Part shown: piece by piece, positions 29,998 to 38,950 of the stretch
Numbering within the stretch: position 1 is the first letter of the stretch
How the letters are laid out: the number at the start of each line of letters is the position of its first letter
From: Pseudomonas sp. PH1b
Lineage (GTDB): Bacteria > Pseudomonadota > Gammaproteobacteria > Pseudomonadales > Pseudomonadaceae
NCBI RefSeq assembly: GCF_000633395.1
Contig: NZ_AYMU01000008.1
Location: forward strand, 62,001-126,000
Direction of reading: 5' to 3'
DNA length: 64,000 nt
Made by a program: the position numbers and the translations under genes
Notes under the pieces: generated by a model
The model's input: the letters and a program-made list of their open reading frames with translations, nothing else
What the model was told of the DNA's origin: nothing
The model's database searches: none

Positions 29998-30753
29998 TCA
30001 GCCGGGAATCAAGCCCGCCAGGGATTGGCTGTGCTGGCGGATCAGGCGCTGGGTATTGAGGACTTTCTCCAGTGCCTGCTCGGAATCGGGGTCTTGCATC
30101 GGCGCACGAATCGCCGCCGACACCAGGCTGATCAGCTTGGCCATGACTTCAGCGTCGGTGGCCGGGCGCCCCAGGCTCATGGCCTGCATCAGCAGGCGCA
30201 ATTCAGTGCCGGCCATTACCCCGGAGATCGCCTTGAGGGCGAATTGCAGGCGCACCCCGAGTTCGTTGCGCGGCAGATCCGGCAAGGCCAGGGCGAAACC
30301 CTTGAAGAAGCGCTCGAACACCGGCTGGTAGTGTTCCTTGAGGTATTCCTGAATGAACGGCGAGGTGTCGCTGTACACCCGGCCCAGGAAGCGAATGAAC
30401 GAGCGCCCCTCCAGCCCACCACTTTCATCGCTGCGCTCCAGGCCCATGGCCGGTGCGAACAGCACCCCCAGCAGGGTCTCGCAATCCAGGGGGCCGTCCG
30501 ATTGTTCTTCGCATTTGGCCAGCAGTTCGAGGCGCTGGTCATTGAGCGGGCCCAGGCGCTGCATGAGCAGTGCCTTCATCAGCGAATCCTTGTCGCCAAA
30601 GTGGTAGTTCACCGCGGCCAGGTTGACCTTGGCTCGCTCGGTGATCTGGCGCAGCAGCACCGCGTCGTAGCCGTACTTGATGAATAATGCCTCGGTCGCT
30701 TCCAGCAGTCGGGTCTTGGTGACATTGGGGGCACTGAGTTTCTTGGCGACCAT
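29998..30753 (-). CDS. TetR-family regulator (PsrA-like)
   Basis: A 251-residue repressor-type protein. The N-terminal helix-turn-helix is TKTRLLEATEALFIKYGYDAVLLRQITERAKVNLAAVNYHFGDKDSLM. The NYHFGDKDSLMKALL..RLGPLNDQRLELL continuation resembles the fatty-acid regulator PsrA more than drug-pump repressors. The ligand domain is residues 60-251. It is divergent from the ABC exporter operon at 31107, its most likely target. Two near-matches to the PsrA consensus (G/C)AAAC-N2-4-GTTT(G/C) lie in the intergenic region. The PsrA likeness is by eye. Confidence 0.8.
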   Translation of the reverse strand: MVAKKLSAPNVTKTRLLEATEALFIKYGYDAVLLRQITERAKVNLAAVNYHFGDKDSLMKALLMQRLGPLNDQRLELLAKCEEQSDGPLDCETLLGVLFAPAMGLERSDESGGLEGRSFIRFLGRVYSDTSPFIQEYLKEHYQPVFERFFKGFALALPDLPRNELGVRLQFALKAISGVMAGTELRLLMQAMSLGRPATDAEVMAKLISLVSAAIRAPMQDPDSEQALEKVLNTQRLIRQHSQSLAGLIPG

Positions 30754-30792
30754 GGAGGACTAACCTTTGCTGGGATGAAAAACTGACCGATC

Positions 30793-30804
30793 GAACAGTG
30801 TTTT
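30793..30804. promoter_or_regulatory. PsrA-like half-palindrome before the TetR gene
   Basis: GAAC-AGT-GTTTT is a near-match to the published PsrA box (G/C)AAAC-N2-4-GTTT(G/C), about 40 bases upstream of the TetR start at 30753, where autorepression would act. One or two positions deviate. Confidence 0.3.
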
Positions 30805-30982
30805 AAAAAAAAATTTGATTTTTTATACCCGTGAGAAGCCCTAAAAGCAAGCGCCTGGGGGACTCTCGAAGTGGCCGAAGGCCTTTTTGTGACCCGTGGG
30901 TTCCTGTAGAAAAACCGCCGAAAAAAGCCCTCAATTACCCGGTTCAGACGGCTGGCGCGCCAGGATGAACGCAGTTACTATT

Positions 30983-30995
30983 CAAACAAAGTTTT
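30983..30995. promoter_or_regulatory. PsrA-like box before the ABC exporter operon
   Basis: CAAAC-AAA-GTTTT matches the PsrA consensus except for the last base. It lies about 110 bases upstream of the ATPase start. With the site at 30793 it makes a plausible operator pair for the divergent TetR regulator. Confidence 0.35.
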
Positions 30996-31106
30996 TAAAA
31001 TAATAAATAAAACCAGAGCTTGGCGCTGCCCTCGAAAATCCCGCCCGATGAGTCCCGTGGCGCGACCCCGACCAGCAGTCCGTCGAGCCAGCCGGCGCAG
31101 TAAGCG

Positions 31107-31811
31107 ATGACAGAGACGATAATCGAGCAAGGTTTTATCTCCCTGCAGGGCATAGGCAAGAGCTATCGGCTGGCGGAGCAACCGCTCCATATCCTGAAGA
31201 ACGTTTCCCTTTCCATCGAAGCCGGCGAAAGCTGCGCCATTCTCGGCGCCTCCGGCTCCGGCAAGAGCACCCTGCTGAACATCCTCGGCCTGCTGGACCT
31301 GCCCGACAGCGGCGACTATCGCTTTGCCGGCCATGACATTTTCCGCGCCAGCCCGGACCAGTTGGCGGCGATCCGCAACCGGCAGATCGGCTTCGTGTTC
31401 CAGAGCTTCAACCTGCTGCCGCGCCTCAGCGCCCTGGACAACGTCGCCTTGCCCCTGAGCTATCGCGGCGTGGCCCGGCGTGAATCCCTGGAACGGGCCA
31501 TGCACATGCTCGAACAGGTAGGCCTGGCGGAACGCGCCGGGCATCGCCCGGCGGACCTTTCCGGCGGCCAGCGCCAGCGGGTGGCGATCGCCCGGGCGCT
31601 GGTGGGCGAACCTGCAGTGATCCTCGCCGACGAACCCACCGGCAACCTCGACAGCCACACCGTCCAGGACATCATGGACCTGCTGCTGGCGCTCAATCGC
31701 CAGCAGCAGGTGACCCTGATCATCGTCACCCACGACCCCAACATTGCCCTGCGTCTGGAACGGCAGATCCGCGTCACCAACGGCGTGGTCCAGGAGGCCT
31801 GCCCGGCATGA
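31107..31811 (+). CDS. ABC transporter ATPase (MacB/LolD type)
   Basis: A 234-residue ATPase. Walker A is GASGSGKST, Q-loop FVFQSFNLLPRLSALDNV, signature LSGGQRQRVAIARAL, Walker B VILADEPTGNLD and H-loop IIVTHDP. The family usually powers exporters with MacB-type permeases. It overlaps the permease gene by 4 bases (ATGA) and leads a four-gene operon with TolC and HlyD-type partners, divergent from a TetR regulator. Confidence 0.93.
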   Translation: MTETIIEQGFISLQGIGKSYRLAEQPLHILKNVSLSIEAGESCAILGASGSGKSTLLNILGLLDLPDSGDYRFAGHDIFRASPDQLAAIRNRQIGFVFQSFNLLPRLSALDNVALPLSYRGVARRESLERAMHMLEQVGLAERAGHRPADLSGGQRQRVAIARALVGEPAVILADEPTGNLDSHTVQDIMDLLLALNRQQQVTLIIVTHDPNIALRLERQIRVTNGVVQEACPA

Positions 31812-33007
31812 GCCTCAAGGTCGAGCAAAGCGCCAGCCAGTTGCTGCATGAAGCCTTCGTCAGCCTGCGGACCCTGGGCAAGCGCTCGATCCTGGCCCTG
31901 CTGGGGATCATTATTGGCAGCTCATCAGTGGTGGCCCTGATCAACATCGGCCACAACGCCGCCAAAGACGCCGCGGCGATTTTCCAGGACATGGGCACCG
32001 ACACCCTGGCGGTGCAGTTTCCCGATACCTCGGCAGGTCGTACGCCGATGCCGGCAACCCTGGACACCCAAGCGCTGCACCAGGCCCTGCCCACGATCCT
32101 GCACATCGCGCCGATCGCCCTGTTCAGCGGGCCGGTGGTCTTTCAGGGGCGCAGCACCAACGCCAACCTGGTGGGCAGCACCGCGTCCCTGGCCAATGCC
32201 ATGCGCCTGCAACTGCAGGAGGGGCGTTTTCTTTCAGAGTTCGACGCCACGCAAACCTACGCGGTGGTCGGCGCCCAGGTCGCCCAGGCCCTGGGCAAAC
32301 CCCACGCCCCCCTGCGCCTGGGAGACCGGATCCGCATCAACGACTACCTGTTCCAGGTCATCGGCATCCTGCGCAACCAGCCCGCCGCCGTGCTGATTCC
32401 GGTGCAGACCAACGAATCGCTGTTCATTCCCCTGGAAGGCATGCGGCGGATTTCCAGCAGCCCGCAGATCAGCAACCTGATTGCCCGGGCAGCCCCGGCC
32501 CAGGACATGGGCACACTGGCCGCGGCTCTCGGCACGCAACTCAAGCACATGCTCCCGGGACGTGGCGTGGAGGTGCAGATACCGCAGAAGATCATCGACG
32601 GCATGACTCGCCAAAGCCGCACCTTCGGCTACCTGCTGATGGCCCTGGGCGGGATCTCGCTGGTGGGCGGCGGCGTCGGGGTGATGAACGTGATGTTGAT
32701 GAACGTCTCGGAGCGGCGTCGGGAGATTGGCATCCGCATGGCCCTGGGGGCCCGGCGTCGAGACATTCGCAACCTGTTCCTGCTCGAAGCGGTGACCCTC
32801 ACCGCAGTGGGCGCTATGTCCGGGGCCGTGCTCGGCATGGCCGCAGCCTACACCTATGCCCGGGTCTCGGGCTGGGAGTTTTCCCTGGCTTCGGCGTCCT
32901 TGCCCCTGGGCATCGGCAGTACCCTGTTGATCGGGCTGTTCTTCGGTCTGTATCCCGCCATCTCGGCCTCACGCCTGCAACCGGTGGAGGCCCTGCGAGA
33001 TGAATAG
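31808..33007 (+). CDS. MacB/FtsX-type ABC permease
   Basis: A 399-residue permease without an ATPase domain. One helix at about 29-50 is followed by a periplasmic MacB_PCD domain to about residue 270. Three C-terminal helices form the FtsX domain (GGISLVGGGVGVMNVMLMNV, then SERRREIGIRMALGARRRDI, then the last two helices). SERRREIGIRMALGA is the coupling region typical of MacB. In MacB the ATPase is fused to the same chain; here it is the separate gene upstream. It overlaps both neighbours by a few bases. Confidence 0.92.
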   Translation: MSLKVEQSASQLLHEAFVSLRTLGKRSILALLGIIIGSSSVVALINIGHNAAKDAAAIFQDMGTDTLAVQFPDTSAGRTPMPATLDTQALHQALPTILHIAPIALFSGPVVFQGRSTNANLVGSTASLANAMRLQLQEGRFLSEFDATQTYAVVGAQVAQALGKPHAPLRLGDRIRINDYLFQVIGILRNQPAAVLIPVQTNESLFIPLEGMRRISSSPQISNLIARAAPAQDMGTLAAALGTQLKHMLPGRGVEVQIPQKIIDGMTRQSRTFGYLLMALGGISLVGGGVGVMNVMLMNVSERRREIGIRMALGARRRDIRNLFLLEAVTLTAVGAMSGAVLGMAAAYTYARVSGWEFSLASASLPLGIGSTLLIGLFFGLYPAISASRLQPVEALRDE

Positions 33008-34499
33008 CCCGCGCCGCGCCGCGCTGTTGCTGCTGTGCCTGCTCAGCCCCCTGGGCCAGGCCGGCTCCCAGGACATGAACGTGGCCCGCCAAGCCTCGGC
33101 CCCGACCATGCGCAGCGCCTATGACCGCAGCGTGATGCTCAGCCAGCAGCAGACCGACCTGACCTTGAGCGATGCGGTGTACCTGGGGCTGCGCAACAAT
33201 CGCGGGATTCGCAGCGCCTACCTGCAGCGGGTGGCGCAGAAGTTCGACCTGCGGGTGTCCGAGGACACCTTCAACCCCAAACTCTTGCTCAGCGCCACCT
33301 CCCAGGCCAACCGCGGCAGCAACGATGGCGTACGCAACACCACCCTCAACCCCTCCTCGAGCCTGCTGGGGGAGTACGGCACCCGCCTGAACCTGGCCTG
33401 GCGACAAGAGTTGAACAACGCCAACCATGCCGGCTACTACCGCCGCGACGGCCTGGACCTGGCCATTATCCAGCCGTTGCTCAAGGGCGCCGGCTGGGAC
33501 GTGACCACCGCACCGGTGCGCCTGGCCCGGATCAACGAGCAGGCCTATCGCCTCAACCTCAAGGCCAGCGTGGCCCAGACCATCACCGACATTATCGGTG
33601 CCTATCGCGAACTGCTGCGGGCCCAGGAACAACTGGCGATCGTGGAGGATGCCCTCAAGCGCGCCAATGCCCTGCTGGAGGTGAACAAGGCGCTGATCGG
33701 CGCCGGGCGCATGGCCGAGTTCGAGATCGTGCAGACCGAAGCCGATATCGCCACCCAGGAACTGGGGGTCGAAGAGGCCCGCAACCAGGTGGACATCAAT
33801 CGCCTGTCCCTGCTGCGCCTGCTGGCCCTGGACCTGTCCACCCGCGTTCGTGCCAGCGAGGGGTTGCAGGCGGCGCGCATCAGCATCGATCAAAAGGAAG
33901 CCCTGCGCATGGCTCAGGTCCAGCAGCCCGCGTACCTGGCAACGCTGCTGGGCAGCCAGCAGGCCGACCTGAACCTGGTGATCGCCAAGGACCAGAGCCG
34001 CTGGGACGTCTCGCTGGTGGCCGGTGCCAACCAGGTGCGCAACCGCTACGACAACGACGGCGGCAGTGGTTCTGGGCGTACCTGGGACAGCTACGCCGGG
34101 GTTCAGGTACGGATTCCCATTGGCGACCTGAGCACCCGCCAGGCCGAAGTCCATGCCCGGGTCGACGTGGAAAACCAGGAGCTGGTGCAGGCCGATGCCC
34201 GCCAGGCCCTGGAACGCAGCGTCAATGATGTGGTGCGGGACCTGGGCACCCGCTGGCGGCAATACGAAATTTCTCAGCGGGCCGTGGAGCTGTCCAAGCG
34301 CAAGCTGGACATCGAACGGGAAAAACTCAGCGCCGGACGCTCCAGCAACTTCCAGGTACTGAGTTATGAAAGCGATTTGCGCACCAGCGAGAATGCTCGC
34401 CTCAATGCCCTCATCGCCTACCTCAACGCCCAGAGCCAGCTGGATCTGACCCTGGGCATGACCTTGGAGACCTGGGACATTGCGCTCAATGACTTCTGA
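33000..34499 (+). CDS. TolC-family outer-membrane channel
   Basis: A 499-residue outer-membrane efflux protein with signal peptide (RRAALLLLCLLSPLGQAGS). Two OEP repeats are visible: long amphipathic helices ending around 270 and again around 470 (YEISQRAVELSKRKLDIEREKLSAGRSSNFQVLSYESDL..SENARLNALIAYLNAQSQLDLTLG). Trimers form the exit duct for the exporter. It overlaps the permease gene by 8 bases and the adaptor gene by 11, so a dedicated channel is made together with the pump. Confidence 0.9.
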   Translation: MNSPRRAALLLLCLLSPLGQAGSQDMNVARQASAPTMRSAYDRSVMLSQQQTDLTLSDAVYLGLRNNRGIRSAYLQRVAQKFDLRVSEDTFNPKLLLSATSQANRGSNDGVRNTTLNPSSSLLGEYGTRLNLAWRQELNNANHAGYYRRDGLDLAIIQPLLKGAGWDVTTAPVRLARINEQAYRLNLKASVAQTITDIIGAYRELLRAQEQLAIVEDALKRANALLEVNKALIGAGRMAEFEIVQTEADIATQELGVEEARNQVDINRLSLLRLLALDLSTRVRASEGLQAARISIDQKEALRMAQVQQPAYLATLLGSQQADLNLVIAKDQSRWDVSLVAGANQVRNRYDNDGGSGSGRTWDSYAGVQVRIPIGDLSTRQAEVHARVDVENQELVQADARQALERSVNDVVRDLGTRWRQYEISQRAVELSKRKLDIEREKLSAGRSSNFQVLSYESDLRTSENARLNALIAYLNAQSQLDLTLGMTLETWDIALNDF

Positions 34500-35775
34500 C
34501 CCACGATCACCGCGCAAGCGCTACCTGCAAGGGGGCGTGGCCGTTGCCCTGCTGGCCCTGGCGGTCGCGGGGCTGCTGGCCTCCCGGGCACCGGCCGACC
34601 CGAGCCCCGACAGCGGGCGCTGGATCCAGGTGAACAGCGCGCCGCTGATTCATCAGATCGGCCTGGTGGGCAAGATAGAACCCCAGGCAACCATCAGCCT
34701 GACCGCGCCGTTCGATGGCAATGTCCTGGCCAACCTGGTGGAACAGGGCCAACGGGTCGCCGCCGGCCAGGTGTTGCTGAAAATGGACCCCAGCCTGGTG
34801 GAGATTCAGCTGCGCGAGGCGCTCTCGGCCCAGCTCAAGGCCCGCCGCGCGGTGCAGGAACTGCAGGACTGGAACAACAGCGCCCAGGTCACCCGGGCCC
34901 GACGCACCCTGCGCACTTCGCAGATGACCGTGAGCAATTCCGAACGCAAGCTCAATGAAAGCCAGAACCTGTTCGCCCGTGGAATCATTCCCCGCAACGA
35001 GCTGGACGACCTCAGCCAACTGCTGCAGACCCAGCGCCTGGACCTGACGGCGGCCCAGGGCGAATTGCAGCAGGCGCTGAACCAGGGCACCGGTGAGTAC
35101 CGGCAGATCGCCGACATGGAACTGACCAATGCCACGGTCAAGTATGAAGCCCTGCGCACGCTCCTGGCGGGCAAGGATGTCACGGCGCCGTTCGCCGGTA
35201 TCGTGGTGCCAGCGCCGGGGATCAACCTCGCCCAGGCGGCGTCGACCGGCGCCGCAGGTCCAGTGCAGACCGGCAGCAAGGTCGGCCAGGGCCAGGTGCT
35301 GTTCGGGCTGGCTAACATCGAGCAACTGAAAATCGTCAGCAAGGTCTCGGAACTGGACATCAACCAGTTGCACCAGGGCCAGAGCGTGGAGATCCTTGGC
35401 GACGGCTTCGACGGTGAGCGCCTCAGCGGCGTGGTCGATATCGTCAGCAGCCTGGCCTTGCCAGGGGACGCCTCCAGCGGCAGCGCGCAGTTCCCGGTGA
35501 GCCTGTCGATTCCCAAGCTGAGTCGCGAACAACTGCAGCGGGTGCGCCTGGGCATGAGTGCGCGGCTGACCATCATCACCTACCGCAACGACCAGGCGAT
35601 GGTCGTCCCGCCCGCCGCGATCCAGCGTGGAGCAGACGGCATGAGCGTGGAGTACCGGGCGAGCGCCGATCAGCCGGCAAAGCGGCTGTCGGTGAGCGTT
35701 GGCCAATCGACCGCCGAGGGGGTTGAAGTGTTCGGCCTGCAGCCGGGCCAGGTGCGCCTCCCCGGCGCCCCGTGA
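34489..35775 (+). CDS. HlyD/MacA-type periplasmic adaptor
   Basis: A 428-residue membrane-fusion protein. ATG at 34489 was chosen over TTG at 34480. One N-terminal membrane helix (YLQGGVAVALLALAVAGLL) anchors it. Then come a biotinyl-lipoyl half-domain (IEPQATISLTAPFDGNVL..VEQGQRVAAGQVLLKMD), a coiled-coil hairpin (about 95-220, RRTLRTSQMTVSNSERKLNES), the second lipoyl half (VTAPFAGIVVPAPGINLAQ) and beta-barrel/proximal domains. It joins permease and TolC across the periplasm. The cargo could be a lipopeptide, siderophore or drug; sequence does not say. Confidence 0.9.
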   Translation: MTSDPRSPRKRYLQGGVAVALLALAVAGLLASRAPADPSPDSGRWIQVNSAPLIHQIGLVGKIEPQATISLTAPFDGNVLANLVEQGQRVAAGQVLLKMDPSLVEIQLREALSAQLKARRAVQELQDWNNSAQVTRARRTLRTSQMTVSNSERKLNESQNLFARGIIPRNELDDLSQLLQTQRLDLTAAQGELQQALNQGTGEYRQIADMELTNATVKYEALRTLLAGKDVTAPFAGIVVPAPGINLAQAASTGAAGPVQTGSKVGQGQVLFGLANIEQLKIVSKVSELDINQLHQGQSVEILGDGFDGERLSGVVDIVSSLALPGDASSGSAQFPVSLSIPKLSREQLQRVRLGMSARLTIITYRNDQAMVVPPAAIQRGADGMSVEYRASADQPAKRLSVSVGQSTAEGVEVFGLQPGQVRLPGAP

Positions 35776-35803
35776 CGCCCCCACAGACACCCACAACACC
35801 CTC

Positions 35804-35885
35804 GTAGGAGCTGGCTTGCCAGCGAAGGCGCCAGCGCGGGCGCTGCAGATCTTGCGAACCTCTTCGCCAGCAAGCCGGCGCCGAC
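35804..35885. repeat. REPIN element (right arm diverged)
   Basis: Left REP GTAGGAGCTGGCTTGCCAGC, about 40 bases, then an inverted right REP with several changes (GCCAGCAAGCCGGCGCCGAC), so the right stem is partly mismatched. It lies between the convergent adaptor and acyl-CoA ligase genes. Confidence 0.88.
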
Positions 35886-35928
35886 ACAAACACCGTCGGC
35901 GTGTCGGCGCTGGCGGCCGTTCAGGGGC

Positions 35929-37632
35929 TCAGCGCAAGGCCCGGCGCAGGACCTTGCCCACCGTGGTCTTGGGCAGCTCCTCGGTGCGGAACTCGACATA
36001 GCGCGGCACCTTGTAGCCGGTGAGGTATTCGCGGCAGTGAGCCAGCAGTTGCTCCTGGGTCAGGTTCGGGTCCTTGCGCACGACGAAGATCTTCACCTTC
36101 TCGCCGGTCACCTCGTCCTCGATGCCGATCGCCGCCACTTCCGCCACCCCCGGGTGCAAGGCCACCACGTCCTCGATCTCGTTGGGGTACACGTTGAAGC
36201 CGGACACCAGGATCATGTCCTTCTTGCGGTCCACCAGGCGGATGAAGCCCTGCTCGTTCATCACCCCGATGTCCCCGGTGGCCAGCCAGCCGTGACGGTC
36301 CAGGACCTTGGCGGTTTCCTCCGGACGCTGCCAGTAACCCTTCATCACCTGCGGGCCACGGACCTGCAACTCGCCCTCCTCGCCCAGTTCCGCCAGCTCA
36401 CCGTCCTCACGGATGAAGCGCACCCAGGTGGACGGCAGCGGCACGCCGATGGTGCCGGTGAAATCACCTTCACGCATGCGTGCGATGTCGATCGGGCTGA
36501 TGCTCACCACCGGCGAGCATTCGGTCAGGCCGTAGCCCTCGATGATCGGCACCCCGGTGACTTCCTTCCAGCGGCGGGCCACCGAGGTATGGGTGGCCAT
36601 GCCGCCGGCGATCGCCAGCTTCAGGTCGGAGAAATCCCGGCCGCGAAACTCCTCGTTCTCCAGCAGGCCGTTGAACAGGGTGTTGACCCCGACGATGCCG
36701 CTGAACTTCTCCTTGCGCAGGATCATCTGCACCCGCTTCACGTCCCGGGGGTTGGCGATCAGGATGTTGCGCCCGCCCAGGCACATGAACATCAGGCAGT
36801 TCACTGTCAGCGACAGCACGTGATACAGCGGCAGCAAGGTAACGTTGGTTTCCTGCTGGCTCTCGTCCAACTGGTCGCCGACCCAGGCCTTGGCCTGCAT
36901 CAGGTTGGCGAGGATGTTGCGGTGAGTGAGCATGGCGCCCTTGGCATCGCCGGTGGTGCCGCCGGTGTACTGCAGGAAGGCGATGTCCTCCTGCTTGAGC
37001 TCCACCGGACGATGCTCCAGCACCGAGGCCTGTTTCATCATCGCCGGAAAGCGAATGGCCCCAGGCAGGTTGAATGCCGGGATCTGCTTCTGCACATGGC
37101 GCAGCACGAAATTCAATGCCGCGCCCTTGAAGGTCCCCACCAGGTCACCAATCGAGGCCACCACGATGTTCTTCAACTGGCTGCCTGGCATTGCCTGCTC
37201 CAGGGTATGGGCGAAGTTCTCGAAGATCACCACGGTCTCGGCACCGCTGTCCTTGAGCAGATGCCGCAGCTCATGGGCGGTGTATAAGGGGTTGACGTTG
37301 ACCACCACCGCGCCCACCAGCAGGGTGCCGAACAGGCAGATCGGGTACTGCAGGCTGTTGGGCATCATCAGCGCCACCCGGTCGCCCTTCTTCACCCCTT
37401 TCGACTGCAGCCAGGCGGCAAAGGCGAATACCCGCTGTTCCCACAGGTCGTAGCCCATCTCGGTGCCGATGCTCACATAGGCGACCCGCTGGCGGTACTT
37501 GTCCACGTGCTCGAGGAACACTTCCCGCAGCGACGGGTAGCGGTCGATCTCGGCTTCGATATCGCTGGGCACACCCGGCAGGTAAGCGTTCAGCCAGATG
37601 CGCTCGACAGGTTGCAGGCTCACGACACTCAT
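35929..37632 (-). CDS. Long-chain fatty acyl-CoA ligase (FadD-type)
   Basis: A 567-residue AMP-forming ligase. ATG at 37632 has GGAG 9 bases upstream; 21 earlier codons are left out. Adenylation motifs are the P-loop YTGGTTGDAKGAMLTHRN (A3), the GYGLTECSPVVS block (A5), the TGDIGVMNEQGFIRLVDRKKDMILVSGFNVYPNEIE block (A7-A8) and the C-terminal Lys in LPKTTVGKVLRRAL. It activates fatty acids to acyl-CoA. It is the last gene of a five-gene beta-oxidation operon, 19 bases after the thiolase. The chain-length range is not evident. Confidence 0.93.
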   Translation of the reverse strand: MSVVSLQPVERIWLNAYLPGVPSDIEAEIDRYPSLREVFLEHVDKYRQRVAYVSIGTEMGYDLWEQRVFAFAAWLQSKGVKKGDRVALMMPNSLQYPICLFGTLLVGAVVVNVNPLYTAHELRHLLKDSGAETVVIFENFAHTLEQAMPGSQLKNIVVASIGDLVGTFKGAALNFVLRHVQKQIPAFNLPGAIRFPAMMKQASVLEHRPVELKQEDIAFLQYTGGTTGDAKGAMLTHRNILANLMQAKAWVGDQLDESQQETNVTLLPLYHVLSLTVNCLMFMCLGGRNILIANPRDVKRVQMILRKEKFSGIVGVNTLFNGLLENEEFRGRDFSDLKLAIAGGMATHTSVARRWKEVTGVPIIEGYGLTECSPVVSISPIDIARMREGDFTGTIGVPLPSTWVRFIREDGELAELGEEGELQVRGPQVMKGYWQRPEETAKVLDRHGWLATGDIGVMNEQGFIRLVDRKKDMILVSGFNVYPNEIEDVVALHPGVAEVAAIGIEDEVTGEKVKIFVVRKDPNLTQEQLLAHCREYLTGYKVPRYVEFRTEELPKTTVGKVLRRALR

Positions 37633-37651
37633 TGGCAGTCTCCTTGTTATT

Positions 37652-38950
37652 TTACTTTTCGACGATGGCGGTGATACCCAGCCCGCCTGCTGCACAAACG
37701 GAAATCAGCCCGCGGCCGCTGCCGCGCTCATGGATCGCCTTGGCCAGGGTCGCCAACAGCCGCCCGCCGGTGGCGGCAAACGGATGCCCGCAGCCCAGGG
37801 AACCGCCGTTGACGTTGAGCTTGCTGCGCTCGATGCTGCCCAGGGCGCCGTCGAGGCCGAGCTTGTCCTTGCAGTAGTCGGGGTCCTCCCAGGCCTTGAG
37901 GGTGCACAGCACCTGGGCGGCGAAGGCTTCGTGAATCTCGTAGAAGTCGAAATCCCCGAGGCCCAGGCCTTCCCGGGCCAGCATCCGTGGCACCGCATAG
38001 GCCGGGGCCATCAGCAGCCCTTCGCTGCCATCGACGAAGTTCACCGCCGCGGTTTCCCCGGTACGCAGGTAGGCCAGCACCGGCAGGTTGTTGGCCGCGG
38101 CCCAGTCTTCGCTGGCCAGCAGCACCACCGAGGCGCCATCGGTGAGCGGCGTCGAGTTGCCGGCGGTCAGGGTACCGTTGGCGCGGTCGTAGGCCGGGCC
38201 CAGGCCGGCGAGCTTCTCCAGGCTGGCATCGGCCCGCAGGTTGTTGTCGCGCTGCAGGCCGCGGTACGGGGTCATCAGGTCATCGAAAAAGCCGCGCTGG
38301 TACGCTGCATTCAACTGTTGGTGGCTGGTGAGGGCCAGCTCATCCTGGGCCAGGCGCTTGATCTGCCAGCGCTTGGTCATTTCCTCGCAGTGCTCCCCCA
38401 TGGACAAACCGGTACGCGGTTCGCCATTGCGCGGCAGCAACGGCTTGAAGAACATCCCCGGGCGCACCTTGAGCAGGCTGCGCAGCTTGTCGCCGGTGCC
38501 CTTGGCGCGGTTGGCCTGAAGCAGCGTGCGCCGCAGGCCTTCGTTGATGCCGATGGGCGCATCGGAGGTGGTGTCGGCGCCGCCGGCGATGCCCACTTCG
38601 ATCTGCCCCAGGGCGATCTTGTTGGCCACCAGCAGCGCCGCTTCAAGACCGGTGCCGCAGGCCTGCTGCACATCATAGGCGGGCGTCTCGGGCGCCAGGG
38701 TGGTGGACAGCAGGCTCTCGCGGGCCAGGTTGAAATCCCGCGAGTGCTTGATCACCGCCCCCGCGGCGAACTCCCCCAGGCGCTGGCCCGACAGGCCATA
38801 GCGGTCGACCAGGCCCTGCAACGCCGCCACCAGCAGATCCTGGTTGCTGTCATTGGCATACACCGTGTTGGAACGGGCGAACGGAATCCGGTTGCCGCCA
38901 ATGATCGCCACCCGGCGCACCGGCGCCGGATTGAAACTGTACTCAGCCAT
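37652..38950 (-). CDS. Acetyl-CoA C-acyltransferase (FadI-type thiolase)
   Basis: A 432-residue thiolase. Its ATG at 38950 shares a base with the preceding TGA (TGATG). Catalytic residues are the acyl-accepting Cys in VQQACGTGLEAALL, His in NVNGGSLGCGHPFAATG and the second Cys in GRGLISVCAAGGLG. It cleaves 3-ketoacyl-CoA to acetyl-CoA and a shortened acyl-CoA, the last step of each beta-oxidation round. It resembles the longer FadI-type thiolases rather than FadA. Its partners here are the MaoC hydratase and large FabG rather than a FadB multienzyme. Confidence 0.9.
   Translation of the reverse strand: MAEYSFNPAPVRRVAIIGGNRIPFARSNTVYANDSNQDLLVAALQGLVDRYGLSGQRLGEFAAGAVIKHSRDFNLARESLLSTTLAPETPAYDVQQACGTGLEAALLVANKIALGQIEVGIAGGADTTSDAPIGINEGLRRTLLQANRAKGTGDKLRSLLKVRPGMFFKPLLPRNGEPRTGLSMGEHCEEMTKRWQIKRLAQDELALTSHQQLNAAYQRGFFDDLMTPYRGLQRDNNLRADASLEKLAGLGPAYDRANGTLTAGNSTPLTDGASVVLLASEDWAAANNLPVLAYLRTGETAAVNFVDGSEGLLMAPAYAVPRMLAREGLGLGDFDFYEIHEAFAAQVLCTLKAWEDPDYCKDKLGLDGALGSIERSKLNVNGGSLGCGHPFAATGGRLLATLAKAIHERGSGRGLISVCAAGGLGITAIVEK

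Larger units (their letters stand above)
30754..31106. other. 353-base divergent promoter region (TetR / ABC exporter)
   Basis: No gene seen. AT-rich blocks at about 30800-30830 and 30990-31012 flank a GC-richer middle. They are the likely promoters of the TetR gene and the exporter operon respectively. Two candidate operators are listed separately. Confidence 0.55.

Noticed and set aside
30873..30888. GGCC-GAA-GGCC followed by five T as a terminator
   Set aside because: Four-base stem only, and it lies in a divergent promoter region where no transcript should end.
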